Assembly (NCBI GenBank): GCA_945919465.1
Contig: CAMEJG010000003.1
Span: 31,399-95,398, forward strand
Reading direction: 5' to 3'
DNA: 64,000 bases
Origin: an uncultured Anaeroplasma sp.
GTDB taxonomy: Bacteria > Bacillota_I > Bacilli_A > Acholeplasmatales > Anaeroplasmataceae
Shown: piece after piece, positions 28,349-36,578 of the stretch
Numbering within the stretch: position 1 is the first letter of the stretch
Layout of the letters: each line of letters starts with the position of its first letter
Program-made: the position numbers and the translations under genes
Notes under the pieces: model-generated
What the model was told of the DNA's origin: nothing
Databases searched by the model: none
Seen by the model: only the letters and a program-made list of their open reading frames with translations

Positions 28349-30238
28349 ATGAAAAAAATTATTATAAGAATATCTATATTTTTTACAATATTAATAAATA
28401 TTATCTTAATTATTATTTCTTTATTTTTAGGATATTTATATATCTATCCTATTAATATAGAATTAATCCCAAATTATACTCCTACTAAAATCTATGATGA
28501 AGATAATAATATAATATCCTCTGAAAATAATTATTATGAATATGTATCAATTAAAGATATTTCTCCTTATTTAATTAACGCAATAATTTCAATAGAGGAT
28601 AAAAACTTTTTTAATCATAATGGCTATTCAATAAAAAATATAATAAAAGCTAGTATCTCTAATATAAAAAATCAAAGTTATGATTATGGTGCCTCTACTA
28701 TCACTCAACAGCTAGCAAAAAATAAATTTTTAACTAATGAAAAAACAATAGAAAGAAAAATAAAAGAATTAAAATATGCAATAGAGCTTGAAAATAAATA
28801 TACTAAAGAACAAATTCTTGAAGCGTATTTAAATACTATATTATTTGGTGGAAACATTTATGGATGTAAAATGGCATCTATCTATTATTTCAATACAAAA
28901 CCAAATGAATTAACAATTTCAATGGCTGCCTATTTAGCTGGAATGATACAAGCTCCTAATAAATATAATTTATTCAAAAATTTAGATAGTGCAAATGAAA
29001 GAAAAAATAAAGTATTAAAGGAAATGTATAACGAAGGATATCTATCAAAAGATGAATATGAAAAAGAAATAGAAATAAATCTTAATAGTTTAATTAATAA
29101 TAATATAAATTATTATGAAGAAGAATATTTATATAGTTATTTAAACTATATTGATTCGTTAAAACTAAATCAAAAGGAAATATATACCTATTTAAATAAA
29201 AATATTCAAAAGGATTTATTTGATATTGTTAATGAAACCTTAGATATAGATACAAATATAGCTATTGTTGTTTTAGATAATAATACCTATGGAATTAAAG
29301 CATTAATAGGAAATAGAGAAAATTCTAGATTTAATCTTGATTATGCAACAAATGTAAAATTACAGCCTGGTTCTACTATAAAGCCTATCCTAGATTATGC
29401 CCCAGCTATAGAATATTTAGGGTATAATCCTGCAACAATACTAAATGATTCTCCCTATCATTATTCTAATGGAGAAAAAATAGAAAACTATGATAGAGAA
29501 TATAAAGGATTTATGACATTAAGAAGAGCATTAGTTGAATCTAGAAATATTCCTGCATTAAAATTATTTCAAGAGGTTAAAGCAGATAGAGCCTTTTATT
29601 TTGCAAATAAATTAGGTATTTATAGTGATGATTTATATGAGGCTAATTCAATTGGTGGAGCTACTTATGGCTATACTTTATTAGATTTAGCAAATGCTTA
29701 TTTAGGCTTTAGTAATTTAGGATATTATAAAAAGGCTAGTGCCATTAAAAATAATATTAAGCCAACACTAGTAATGAAACCATCTACTGCATTTTTAATT
29801 AATTCTATTCTTCATGATGTATTAAAGGATACTCCATATAATATAGATAATAATTATTTAATGGCAAAAACTGGACAAACTAATTATGATAATAAAACTA
29901 AAGAAAAATATAATATACCAGATAATGCTACAAAGGATGTATTACTTATTGCCTATACTAAGGATTTAACTATAGGTATTTGGATTGGATATAATGAAAT
30001 TAAAGAAGGAAGATATTTAGATAAATATAAAAAAAATTTGCCTAAGGTGATTGCAAAATACATCTTAGACAAATATAGTATTAAAAATAATTATTATGAT
30101 ATTTTAGATGATATTACCCTTAAATATATTGAAATAAAGGATAATAAAGCCTATTTAGCTAAAAATAATGGTTATTATGAATATTTCCAAAAAGGAAATG
30201 AACCATTAACTTATTATAAGGATCTAATTAAAGCTTAA
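28349..30238 (+). CDS. Class A penicillin-binding protein (transglycosylase/transpeptidase)
   Basis: About 629 residues. A bifunctional enzyme that polymerises and cross-links peptidoglycan outside the membrane. An N-terminal membrane anchor (about residues 5-35) is followed by a GT51 domain with the catalytic glutamate in SIEDKNFFNHNG and the STITQQLAKN and EAYLNTILFGG motifs. The transpeptidase has SxxK in PGSTIKP (near residue 342), SRN (near 398) and KTG in MAKTGQTNYD (near 507). It is shorter than Bacillus PBP1, without C-terminal extensions. No clear ribosome site is present, and the ATG at 28340 is an alternative start. It shows that the organism makes a cell wall. Confidence 0.92.
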   Translation: MKKIIIRISIFFTILINIILIIISLFLGYLYIYPINIELIPNYTPTKIYDEDNNIISSENNYYEYVSIKDISPYLINAIISIEDKNFFNHNGYSIKNIIKASISNIKNQSYDYGASTITQQLAKNKFLTNEKTIERKIKELKYAIELENKYTKEQILEAYLNTILFGGNIYGCKMASIYYFNTKPNELTISMAAYLAGMIQAPNKYNLFKNLDSANERKNKVLKEMYNEGYLSKDEYEKEIEINLNSLINNNINYYEEEYLYSYLNYIDSLKLNQKEIYTYLNKNIQKDLFDIVNETLDIDTNIAIVVLDNNTYGIKALIGNRENSRFNLDYATNVKLQPGSTIKPILDYAPAIEYLGYNPATILNDSPYHYSNGEKIENYDREYKGFMTLRRALVESRNIPALKLFQEVKADRAFYFANKLGIYSDDLYEANSIGGATYGYTLLDLANAYLGFSNLGYYKKASAIKNNIKPTLVMKPSTAFLINSILHDVLKDTPYNIDNNYLMAKTGQTNYDNKTKEKYNIPDNATKDVLLIAYTKDLTIGIWIGYNEIKEGRYLDKYKKNLPKVIAKYILDKYSIKNNYYDILDDITLKYIEIKDNKAYLAKNNGYYEYFQKGNEPLTYYKDLIKA

Positions 30239-30983
30239 TAATTAAATCAGTATTTCTTTCTAAATCCTTATGAAGAGCATCATTTAATTCCTTTAGCTTT
30301 TTAATTTGAATTCTTAATTCTGCTTCTTCACTAGCAATACTCATTTCATCTTTGAATACTTCTTTTTTCTTATATGGTAGTTGATTCATCATATTATTTC
30401 TTTGACCTACCATATTCTTTCTTAATCTATAATAATGTAATGATACATCATTATATTTATCTTGAGGAATTTCTCTATTATCAAATAAAGATTTCTTTTC
30501 TTCTAAATATTTAACAAAAGCATCATATTCATTTTCACTATATAATCTTTTTAAATTATTGTATATTTCTTCTTCCGGTTTAGTAATAATAGCTCTTACT
30601 GCAGGATGATGATTTATACAATAGTCATGATATAAATCCTCAAGTTCTTTATTTCCATTAGGAAAATATGGACTTGTATTATCATAAACTCTTTTATAAT
30701 AATTATCTCTTTCAACTAAAGAAGCGATAGTTCTTGTAAGCTGTTGTTTTTGTTCAATTACAAATTTTCTAACCTCTTCAATTTCGATACCAGAGGCAAG
30801 CTTTTCTAAAGAATCCTTAATTAATTGATTTTCTAATGTTAAAATATTTATTTCCTTTAAAAAAGAATTAAATAAAGTAATATAGCTAACCTCCGTAATA
30901 TAACAATCCTTTAAAAATTTCTCAAAGCTATATATTTCTTCTCCAAATTCTCTTACAAGCTCATTAAATTCAATCTTATTCAT
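30228..30983 (-). CDS. Hypothetical helical/coiled-coil protein
   Basis: 251 residues, not recognised. Mostly charged helical sequence. The C-terminal 40 residues (MSIASEEAELRIQIKKLKEL and on) look like a coiled coil, and a middle stretch about residues 60-90 is also heptad-like. A proline/tyrosine-rich segment near 105-120 (YDNTSPYFPNGNKELEDLYH) may be a structured core. No signal peptide or membrane segment. A strong AGGGG site lies before the ATG. Its 3' end overlaps the convergent penicillin-binding protein gene by 11 bp. Confidence 0.75.
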   Translation of the reverse strand: MNKIEFNELVREFGEEIYSFEKFLKDCYITEVSYITLFNSFLKEINILTLENQLIKDSLEKLASGIEIEEVRKFVIEQKQQLTRTIASLVERDNYYKRVYDNTSPYFPNGNKELEDLYHDYCINHHPAVRAIITKPEEEIYNNLKRLYSENEYDAFVKYLEEKKSLFDNREIPQDKYNDVSLHYYRLRKNMVGQRNNMMNQLPYKKKEVFKDEMSIASEEAELRIQIKKLKELNDALHKDLERNTDLIIKL

Positions 30984-31085
30984 ATAATACCCCTTTTTAT
31001 TTAATTAAAACTTATATCTATTTTATCATAAAAGATTGAAAATAAAAGAATTAATGACTTTTTTTTGAAAAAAGATATTTTATGC

Positions 31086-31114
31086 TTGAAAATGAATTTT
31101 AAATGTTATATAAT
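31086..31114 (+). promoter_or_regulatory. Promoter of tRNA-Arg
   Basis: -35 TTGAAA (31086-31091), 17-nt spacer, -10 TATAAT (31109-31114), ending 20 nt before the tRNA 5' end. Near-consensus sigma-A promoter. Confidence 0.85.
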
Positions 31115-31134
31115 GATGGGGCTTTAGTAATAAT

Positions 31135-31211
<77 letters not shown>

Positions 31212-31222
31212 CTTAAAAATTT

Positions 31223-31247
31223 AAGGGATTAAAAAATCCCTTTTTTT
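31223..31247 (+). terminator. Terminator after tRNA-Arg
   Basis: AAGGGAT/ATCCCTT stem (31223-31229/31236-31242) running into seven U on the plus strand. On the minus strand the same hairpin lies just after the stop of the PfpI gene and may serve it too. Confidence 0.85.
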
Positions 31248-31250
31248 GTT

Positions 31251-31799
31251 TTATTCGCCCATACAGCTTTTTCTTAAATTAGCTGTTTTTTCTTTTCCAA
31301 AGAAATATTCATAGATACTAAAACCAAATTCTAAAGAATAATACATAGATTTTGCAGTAATAAAATTACCATCTACTACTACTCCTAATTCTCTTTGATA
31401 ATTTCCTCCAATAATATTACCTTCAAAGCCAGGATGTACTGTATAATTTCTATTTTTAAAATAGCCTAATTTTCCTACTAAATGAGGAGCTGCACATATA
31501 GATGCAACAAGCTTATTACTATTAGCATAATAATTAATTATTTCATTTACAGCATCTAAATTAGGCATTATTTTAAAAGATCCTGGTCCTCCAGGAATAA
31601 TCACTCCAGAATAATCCTCTAAAGATACATCAGTAATTAATTTTTCTAAATTTAAATTAAGTCCTGTTTTAGTAATAATGTTTTTTCTTCCCATTAATGA
31701 TACTAAATCAACCTCTATATTACCTCTTTTTAATACATCAAGAGTACCAATAGCCTCAGTATCCTCAAAATTATCTACAATAAGCATTAATAATTTCAT
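31251..31799 (-). CDS. DJ-1/PfpI family protein
   Basis: 182 residues. Cytoplasmic DJ-1/ThiJ/PfpI superfamily member. Such proteins act in glyoxal or protein deglycation and oxidative-stress defence, and the exact reaction is not predictable here. The nucleophile cysteine is in VASICAAPHLVG, GVIIPGGPGSFK contains the conserved proline-glycine elbow and the N-terminal glutamate is in NFEDTEAIGTLDVL. The ATG at 31811 carries the ribosome site GGAGG within its first codons, so the ATG at 31799, 5 nt after it, was chosen. Confidence 0.9.
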   Translation of the reverse strand: MKLLMLIVDNFEDTEAIGTLDVLKRGNIEVDLVSLMGRKNIITKTGLNLNLEKLITDVSLEDYSGVIIPGGPGSFKIMPNLDAVNEIINYYANSNKLVASICAAPHLVGKLGYFKNRNYTVHPGFEGNIIGGNYQRELGVVVDGNFITAKSMYYSLEFGFSIYEYFFGKEKTANLRKSCMGE

Positions 31800-31876
31800 A
31801 TTTTCCTCCATTTTTTGTTTATTAATATTATACTTTTTTATTGAATTTTTAACAAGATAGTGTATATTTATTATTA

Positions 31877-31905
31877 TTGTTTTTTTAATAAAATTATACT
31901 ATACT
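31877..31905 (+). promoter_or_regulatory. Probable promoter of the sugar isomerase gene
   Basis: -35 TTGTTT (31877-31882), 17-nt spacer, -10 TATACT (31900-31905), about 30 nt before the ATG. Confidence 0.5.
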
Positions 31906-31936
31906 ATAAATAACAAAGGATATGGAGGTAATATAA

Positions 31937-32779
31937 ATGAAGGTTTTTGTTAGAGCTCAGGATTTTGGAAAAAAGGATCCTGTAAGTCTTGCCAAGGAAA
32001 TAAAGGCTGTTGGCTTTGATGGACTTCAGCTAGCAATAAATAAGGCAATTGAAGGTGAAACAGCCTGGTATGGTGAATTAAGTGAAGAAAGAGCTAAAGA
32101 AATAGCTAATGCATTTTTAAATGAAGGATTAGAAATTCCATTAATTGGTTCTTATTTTAATCCAGTTCATTCAAATAAAGAATTAGTTAAAAAGAATATT
32201 CAGAAATTTAAAATGCATTTAGAATATTCTCACTTCTTCAATACAAAATATATAGGTACTGAAACTGGCTCTTATAATGATGATAAATGGACCTATAATC
32301 CCTTAAATAGAACTGAGGAAGCATTTAATATTGTTGTTAGTACTTTTAAAGAGCTTGCAGCATATGCTAAAGAGGTTAATTCTAATTTATCAATTGAAGG
32401 TGCAGATGGACATTGTATGTATTCTCCTAAGCAATTAAAAAGATTCTTTGATGAGGTAGATAATGGTCATTTATTTATTACAGTTGATGTTTATAATTTT
32501 TTAAATGAAGAAAATTATAGTAAAGAATATCAACATCAAATTATTGATGAATGCATTAGTCTATTTGGTAATAAAATTAAAAATATTCATCTAAAGGATT
32601 TCACTATGGATGAAAAACCATTACTAAAAGTAGGATTAGGTGATGGTATGATGGATTTAGATTATATAGTTACAAGAGTTAAAGAGGAATTACCTGATGC
32701 TAATCTTATTTTTGAGGGTGTACCAAAGGATAAGATGGAATCTAGTTTAAAATATATTAAATCTATATTAAATAAATAA
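31937..32779 (+). CDS. Sugar phosphate isomerase/epimerase (AP-endonuclease-2-like TIM barrel)
   Basis: 280 residues. Xylose-isomerase-like TIM barrel family, typically metal-dependent sugar or inositol isomerases. Barrel motifs include KAVGFDGLQLAI near the start, the metal-ligand glutamate in LSIEGADGHCMY, a second site FITVDVYNFLNEENY, KNIHLKDF and VGLGDGMMDLDYIV, and LIFEGVPK at the end. A GGAGG site precedes the ATG. Monocistronic, with terminator. Substrate unknown. No sugar transporter is directly adjacent. Confidence 0.85.
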   Translation: MKVFVRAQDFGKKDPVSLAKEIKAVGFDGLQLAINKAIEGETAWYGELSEERAKEIANAFLNEGLEIPLIGSYFNPVHSNKELVKKNIQKFKMHLEYSHFFNTKYIGTETGSYNDDKWTYNPLNRTEEAFNIVVSTFKELAAYAKEVNSNLSIEGADGHCMYSPKQLKRFFDEVDNGHLFITVDVYNFLNEENYSKEYQHQIIDECISLFGNKIKNIHLKDFTMDEKPLLKVGLGDGMMDLDYIVTRVKEELPDANLIFEGVPKDKMESSLKYIKSILNK

Positions 32780-32787
32780 ATATTATT

Positions 32788-32817
32788 AATGACTGCTTAA
32801 TTAAGTAGTCATTTTTT
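32788..32817 (+). terminator. Terminator of the sugar isomerase gene
   Basis: 11-bp stem 32788-32798/32803-32813 (one G-U pair), with U-tract to 32817. Confidence 0.8.
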
Positions 32818-32818
32818 A

Positions 32819-32869
32819 TTTACAAAAAATTAAAAAATGATATAATACTATAAACACGTTTATAGTATT
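32819..32869 (+). promoter_or_regulatory. Promoter with palindromic operator for the TetR gene
   Basis: -35 TTTACA (32819-32824), 16-nt spacer, -10 TATAAT (32841-32846). A 26-bp palindrome (11-bp arms 32844-32854 and 32859-32869 around CACG) overlaps the -10 and start site, which is where a TetR-family repressor controlling its own operon would bind. Confidence 0.8.
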
Positions 32870-32882
32870 CAAGGAGAAAAAT

Positions 32883-33449
32883 ATGCCAACAAAACCAACT
32901 ATACCTAAGGATTTAATTTTAAAAAATGCTTTAGAGCTATTAATAGCTGAAGGCTATGAAAAAGTAAATATTAAAACAATAGCCAAAAAAATTGGTTGTT
33001 CTACACAGCCAATCTCTTGGCATTTTAAAAATATGGAATCATTTAGAATTGAGCTTAAAAATTATGCATTAAAATATGCTAATTCCATTATGGAGCCTAA
33101 AGAAAATACAAATATTTTTAATCAAGTAAAAGAAGGATATATAAAAATAGCCTATGATATTCCTAATTTATTTAAATATCTTTATTTAGATGGTGGTAGT
33201 AAATATCATTTAGGTGATTTAAATGATTTTGAAAATGATAATGATAATGTAATGATTGCTAAAAAGTTAGCTAAAATATATGAAATATCTTTAGCTGATG
33301 CTAAGTTTTATGTAGAAAATATAATTATATATACTCATGGATTATTAGTATTAGTTACAACAGGAATATTAACTATTTCTAAAGATGAGGTTAGAAATAG
33401 AATTCAAATGATATCACAATCGTTATTAAACGGAATAAAAGGAAAATAA
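32883..33449 (+). CDS. TetR-family transcriptional regulator
   Basis: 188 residues. The N-terminal helix-turn-helix (residues about 9-50) reads GYEKVNIKTIAKKIGCSTQP followed by ISWHFKNMESF, the standard TetR layout with tryptophan-histidine in the recognition region. The C-terminal ligand domain is divergent. It is 2 nt upstream of a lipase-like gene, and the two probably form an autoregulated operon through the palindrome at 32844-32869. Ligand unknown. Confidence 0.9.
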   Translation: MPTKPTIPKDLILKNALELLIAEGYEKVNIKTIAKKIGCSTQPISWHFKNMESFRIELKNYALKYANSIMEPKENTNIFNQVKEGYIKIAYDIPNLFKYLYLDGGSKYHLGDLNDFENDNDNVMIAKKLAKIYEISLADAKFYVENIIIYTHGLLVLVTTGILTISKDEVRNRIQMISQSLLNGIKGK

Positions 33450-33451
33450 AT

Positions 33452-34540
33452 ATGAGAATAAGAAATATAACATTTTTAATAATTATTACAATTGAAATAG
33501 CAATAATATTATTTTTAGCTATTTATAAAGGCAACCACTGTATACCAGGATATTTAGCGCTAGGTGCTTCTATTTTATTATTTATCGCAACCTTTTGGGT
33601 GATGCTATTTCCTAAAATTGAAGTAATTAAACCTACTGGTTCTTATAAAATAGAATATACTGAAGAGTTTTATAAGGATGAATCAAGAATTGAGACCTAT
33701 AAAAATGATGGTTCTAAAAGAGAGCTTCAAATAGGAATTTGGTATTCAAAGGAATTAAATTTAAATGAAGCTCCTCTTGTAATATTTTCTCATGGTTCCT
33801 TTGGTACAATAAATAATAACAAAACCCTATGTGAGGAATTAGCATCAAGAGGCTATGTAGTTGTTTCAGTTTCACATACCTATCATGCGTTTGAAACAAA
33901 ATTAAGTGATGGTAGTACTATAAAAATATCTAATGAATTTTTAAATGAAATCTTATCTGATAATCCTAAAAAAAATATAGAATTAAGCTTAGAACATTTT
34001 AAAAAATGGATGGATATTAGAGTTAAAGATTTATCATTTATTATTAATACAATCAAAAATAATTCCACTAATCATCCTATTTATAAGCTAATAGATACTA
34101 ATAAAATCATCGCAATCGGACATTCATTAGGAGGTAATGCTTGTTTAGGATTACCACGCTATAGAGATGACATTAGTGCTGTTATAGCTTTAGAATCAGC
34201 ATTTATGTGTGATATTACTGGTATAGATAATAATAAATTTATATTTACAGATTTAGAATATCCTGTACCAGTATTAAATATATATTCAGATTCTAGCTAT
34301 TCTCATTTAGGTGAATGGATTCAATATGAACAAAATTATAAGCTTCTAAATTCAAATAATCCTAAATATGTAAATAAATATATTAGTGGTATTGGACATA
34401 TGCATTTATGTGATTTTCAATTACAAAGTCCATTCTTATCTTGGTTATTATCTGGTACAGATTCAAAAAATTCAGCTAAAGAGAATTTAAGTCTAATTAA
34501 TCAATATGTAATAGATTTTCTAAATGAAAATAATTTATAA
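33452..34540 (+). CDS. Membrane-anchored alpha/beta hydrolase (lipase/PAF-acetylhydrolase-like)
   Basis: 362 residues. Two N-terminal hydrophobic segments (about 5-25 and 35-55) precede an alpha/beta hydrolase domain. SHGSFGT is an oxyanion-type HG motif, the nucleophile is in IGHSLGGNA, and the terminal histidine is probably in ISGIGHMHLCD. The layout resembles the PAF-acetylhydrolase/dienelactone-type group, which cleave lipid or other esters. The hydrolase domain should lie at the membrane. Co-transcribed with the TetR gene, which suggests induction by a substrate or toxic ester. Confidence 0.82.
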   Translation: MRIRNITFLIIITIEIAIILFLAIYKGNHCIPGYLALGASILLFIATFWVMLFPKIEVIKPTGSYKIEYTEEFYKDESRIETYKNDGSKRELQIGIWYSKELNLNEAPLVIFSHGSFGTINNNKTLCEELASRGYVVVSVSHTYHAFETKLSDGSTIKISNEFLNEILSDNPKKNIELSLEHFKKWMDIRVKDLSFIINTIKNNSTNHPIYKLIDTNKIIAIGHSLGGNACLGLPRYRDDISAVIALESAFMCDITGIDNNKFIFTDLEYPVPVLNIYSDSSYSHLGEWIQYEQNYKLLNSNNPKYVNKYISGIGHMHLCDFQLQSPFLSWLLSGTDSKNSAKENLSLINQYVIDFLNENNL

Positions 34541-34599
34541 ATTAATATCATATCATTTTTATAAAAAAATATGGTAAAATATATAAAAATAAGCTATTT

Positions 34600-34654
34600 G
34601 CAACCAAAAGTTGCGTATTCTCAAACTAGAATTGGTAGAGGAAACCACCTATTC
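34600..34654 (+). ncRNA. Candidate structured 5' leader of the XRE/membrane protein gene
   Basis: Two hairpins: GCAAC/GTTGC (34600-34604/34610-34614) and a longer one in which GAATTGGT (34629-34636) pairs with ACCA (34644-34647) and ATTC (34651-34654) around a three-base bulge, with loop AGAGGAA. They lie about 40-90 nt before the ATG. I do not recognise a known riboswitch class. It may simply be a folded leader. Confidence 0.3.
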
Positions 34655-34692
34655 TTTATATAATTAGGCTGTAAATTGAGGAGGACAAAAAT

Positions 34693-35445
34693 ATGAATAT
34701 TAAAACTGCAAACAGATTATGTGAATTAAGAAAGGCTCATAATTTATCACAAGAGGAATTAGCTAGTAAGCTTGGAGTTAGCCGCCAAGCAGTATCAAAA
34801 TGGGAAAGAAGTGAATCATCACCTGATACTGATAATTTAATTGAACTTGCAAAAATTTATAATTTAACTCTAGATGAGCTATTAAATGGTGAAGATGCAA
34901 TTGAATTAATTAAAGAGAATAAGGAAGCAAATGAATGCGATGGTGTTTTATCTGATGATGAAAATAGTAAAGTATTATTTAAGGATAATGATATTATATT
35001 AGTTGATGGAAAAACTAATGAGGAAGTTAGTGTAAAAGAAACAATTAAAAATAAAAAGCTAGAAATAGTTCAAGGAGCATTAACAGCTTTATCAGCATTT
35101 TTACTATTAACTAGCTATATTTTATTAGGTTTCTTGCTTCCAAATGGACAGGGATGGACTCATTATTGGTTTTTATTAATATTAATTCCAATTATTCCAT
35201 CATTCTTTGATGCAATAAAAAAGAAAAAATTTACTGAATTTGCATTCCCAGTATTAATTGTTGCTTGTTATTGTGCCTTAGGTATGTTTTTAGGATTATG
35301 GCATCCATTATGGGTTATATTCTTATTAATTCCAGCATTTTATATTTTATTTGATCCAATTGATAAGCATAATCACAAGGATTATTCAATTTATAAGCAT
35401 AATCACAAGGATTATCCAATTCATAAGCATAATCATAAGGATTAA
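34693..35445 (+). CDS. XRE-family HTH protein with membrane segments and a His-rich repeated tail
   Basis: 250 residues. Residues about 5-65 are a Cro/C1-type helix-turn-helix (LRKAHNLSQEELASKLGVSR, QAVSKWERSESSPD). An acidic linker and then three or four hydrophobic segments (about 120-145, 150-170, 180-225) place the rest in the membrane. The C-terminus carries three copies of a ten-residue unit KHNHKDYxIx, whose DNA repeats are nearly identical 30-mers. Such HTH-plus-membrane proteins are common in Firmicutes and thought to sense envelope state. The His tail could bind metal ions. GGAGGA lies before the ATG. Confidence 0.85.
   Translation: MNIKTANRLCELRKAHNLSQEELASKLGVSRQAVSKWERSESSPDTDNLIELAKIYNLTLDELLNGEDAIELIKENKEANECDGVLSDDENSKVLFKDNDIILVDGKTNEEVSVKETIKNKKLEIVQGALTALSAFLLLTSYILLGFLLPNGQGWTHYWFLLILIPIIPSFFDAIKKKKFTEFAFPVLIVACYCALGMFLGLWHPLWVIFLLIPAFYILFDPIDKHNHKDYSIYKHNHKDYPIHKHNHKD
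35364..35444 (+). repeat. Three tandem 30-nt repeats encoding the KHNHKDY tail
   Basis: Starting near AAGCATAATCACAAGGATTA the unit recurs with 30-nt period three times (the last copy partial), differing by only a few bases. In-frame repeats of this kind expand or contract by slippage. Confidence 0.85.
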
Positions 35446-35447
35446 TT

Positions 35448-35474
35448 GTCTATTCATATGAATAGACTTTTTTT
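35448..35474 (+). terminator. Terminator of the XRE/membrane gene
   Basis: Perfect palindrome GTCTATTC-ATAT-GAATAGAC (35448-35467) followed by seven U. Confidence 0.9.
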
Positions 35475-35475
35475 A

Positions 35476-35507
35476 TAAAAAGAAAAGAGCCTATAAACAA
35501 GGCTCTT
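35476..35507 (-). terminator. Terminator of the GH1-galM-GH5 operon
   Basis: AAGAGCC/GGCTCTT stem (35485-35491/35501-35507) with a U-rich tract on the minus strand, about 27 nt after the GH5 stop. Confidence 0.75.
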
Positions 35508-35533
35508 CTCCCAAAAAAGGAATAAGAATAAAA

Positions 35534-36568
35534 CTATAAAACATTAATTATTTCATCATAAATTGATGAATAATGATCTCCAATAATACCAAAATCCATT
35601 TCCTTGTAGCTCCAAATAGCTCTTCCTATACCATATTCCTCAAAACAAGTATTAATATCTTTAAGCCATCTTAAAGATGATTTAGGTTCTGCTAAATCTA
35701 TAACACCATATTCTCCACAATATAAAGAAACATTATTTTTTTCTGCATATTCTACTGCTTCTTTAAATATTTCCCTAAAGAAATCTACTCCAAGCTTCTC
35801 AATTAGCTTTTCAGGATCATTTTTAAATGGACCACATTCTGCTTGTGGAACTTTTTTCAATAAAGTTAAATACTCTTCCTTTTTAAAAGGATAGCTAATT
35901 CTAAAATCTCTTGGCATATTTTCTACCCAATAGGCTCCCTGATGAGTGAAAATTAGTGGTTCATAACAATGAACATTATATACAATATTTTCATCATATG
36001 GTTCTGGAATATATTTAACTGATGCCACACTAGAATAATTTACTCCGCCAAATAATATTTTTACCTTTGGAGCATTATTTCTGATAACCTTTATGCATCT
36101 TAATGCTAAATCATTCCATAATTCTAAATATGAAGAATCAGTAACCTCATTAAGCATTTCAAACATCATCATATCAGTGTATTTAGAAAATCTTTTTGAT
36201 AATCTATCCCAAATAGTTAAAAATCTATTTTCTAATTCTAAATTACCAAAAAAACCTTTTGAACCTTCGATATCATCAAATACATAGCCTGGGGTTTTAT
36301 GTAAATCTAGGACAACATTTAAATTATATTCCCTACACCAATTAATACATGATTCTATGTAATTAAATCCTGATTCTACTATTTCTCCTTCATTATCAAT
36401 AATTTCATAATCAACAGGTAATCTCAAATGATCACATTTTAATTCCTCTTTGATTCTTTTAATATCATCTTTGGTAATAAAGCTATCTAAATGAGTTTTT
36501 TCCTTGCTTCCTTGGCTTAACCAACCACCAAGATTAACACCTCTCATATATCCAATAAGTTTTTTCAT
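35534..36568 (-). CDS. Glycoside hydrolase family 5 (intracellular beta-glucanase/cellodextrinase)
   Basis: 344 residues. A TIM-barrel retaining glycosidase. RGVNLGGWL at the start is a GH5 hallmark, the acid/base glutamate is in FEMLNEV, the nucleophile in LYCGEYGVID, and HLRLPVDYE, VYNVHCYEP and AIWSYKEMDFG are further family motifs. No signal peptide is visible, so it would act on oligosaccharides after import rather than on polymers. AGGAGG precedes the ATG. Last gene of an operon with galM (10 nt away) and GH1. Specificity (beta-1,4 or mixed-linkage glucan) is inferred from context. Confidence 0.88.
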   Translation of the reverse strand: MKKLIGYMRGVNLGGWLSQGSKEKTHLDSFITKDDIKRIKEELKCDHLRLPVDYEIIDNEGEIVESGFNYIESCINWCREYNLNVVLDLHKTPGYVFDDIEGSKGFFGNLELENRFLTIWDRLSKRFSKYTDMMMFEMLNEVTDSSYLELWNDLALRCIKVIRNNAPKVKILFGGVNYSSVASVKYIPEPYDENIVYNVHCYEPLIFTHQGAYWVENMPRDFRISYPFKKEEYLTLLKKVPQAECGPFKNDPEKLIEKLGVDFFREIFKEAVEYAEKNNVSLYCGEYGVIDLAEPKSSLRWLKDINTCFEEYGIGRAIWSYKEMDFGIIGDHYSSIYDEIINVL

Positions 36569-36578
36569 ATAAATCCTC

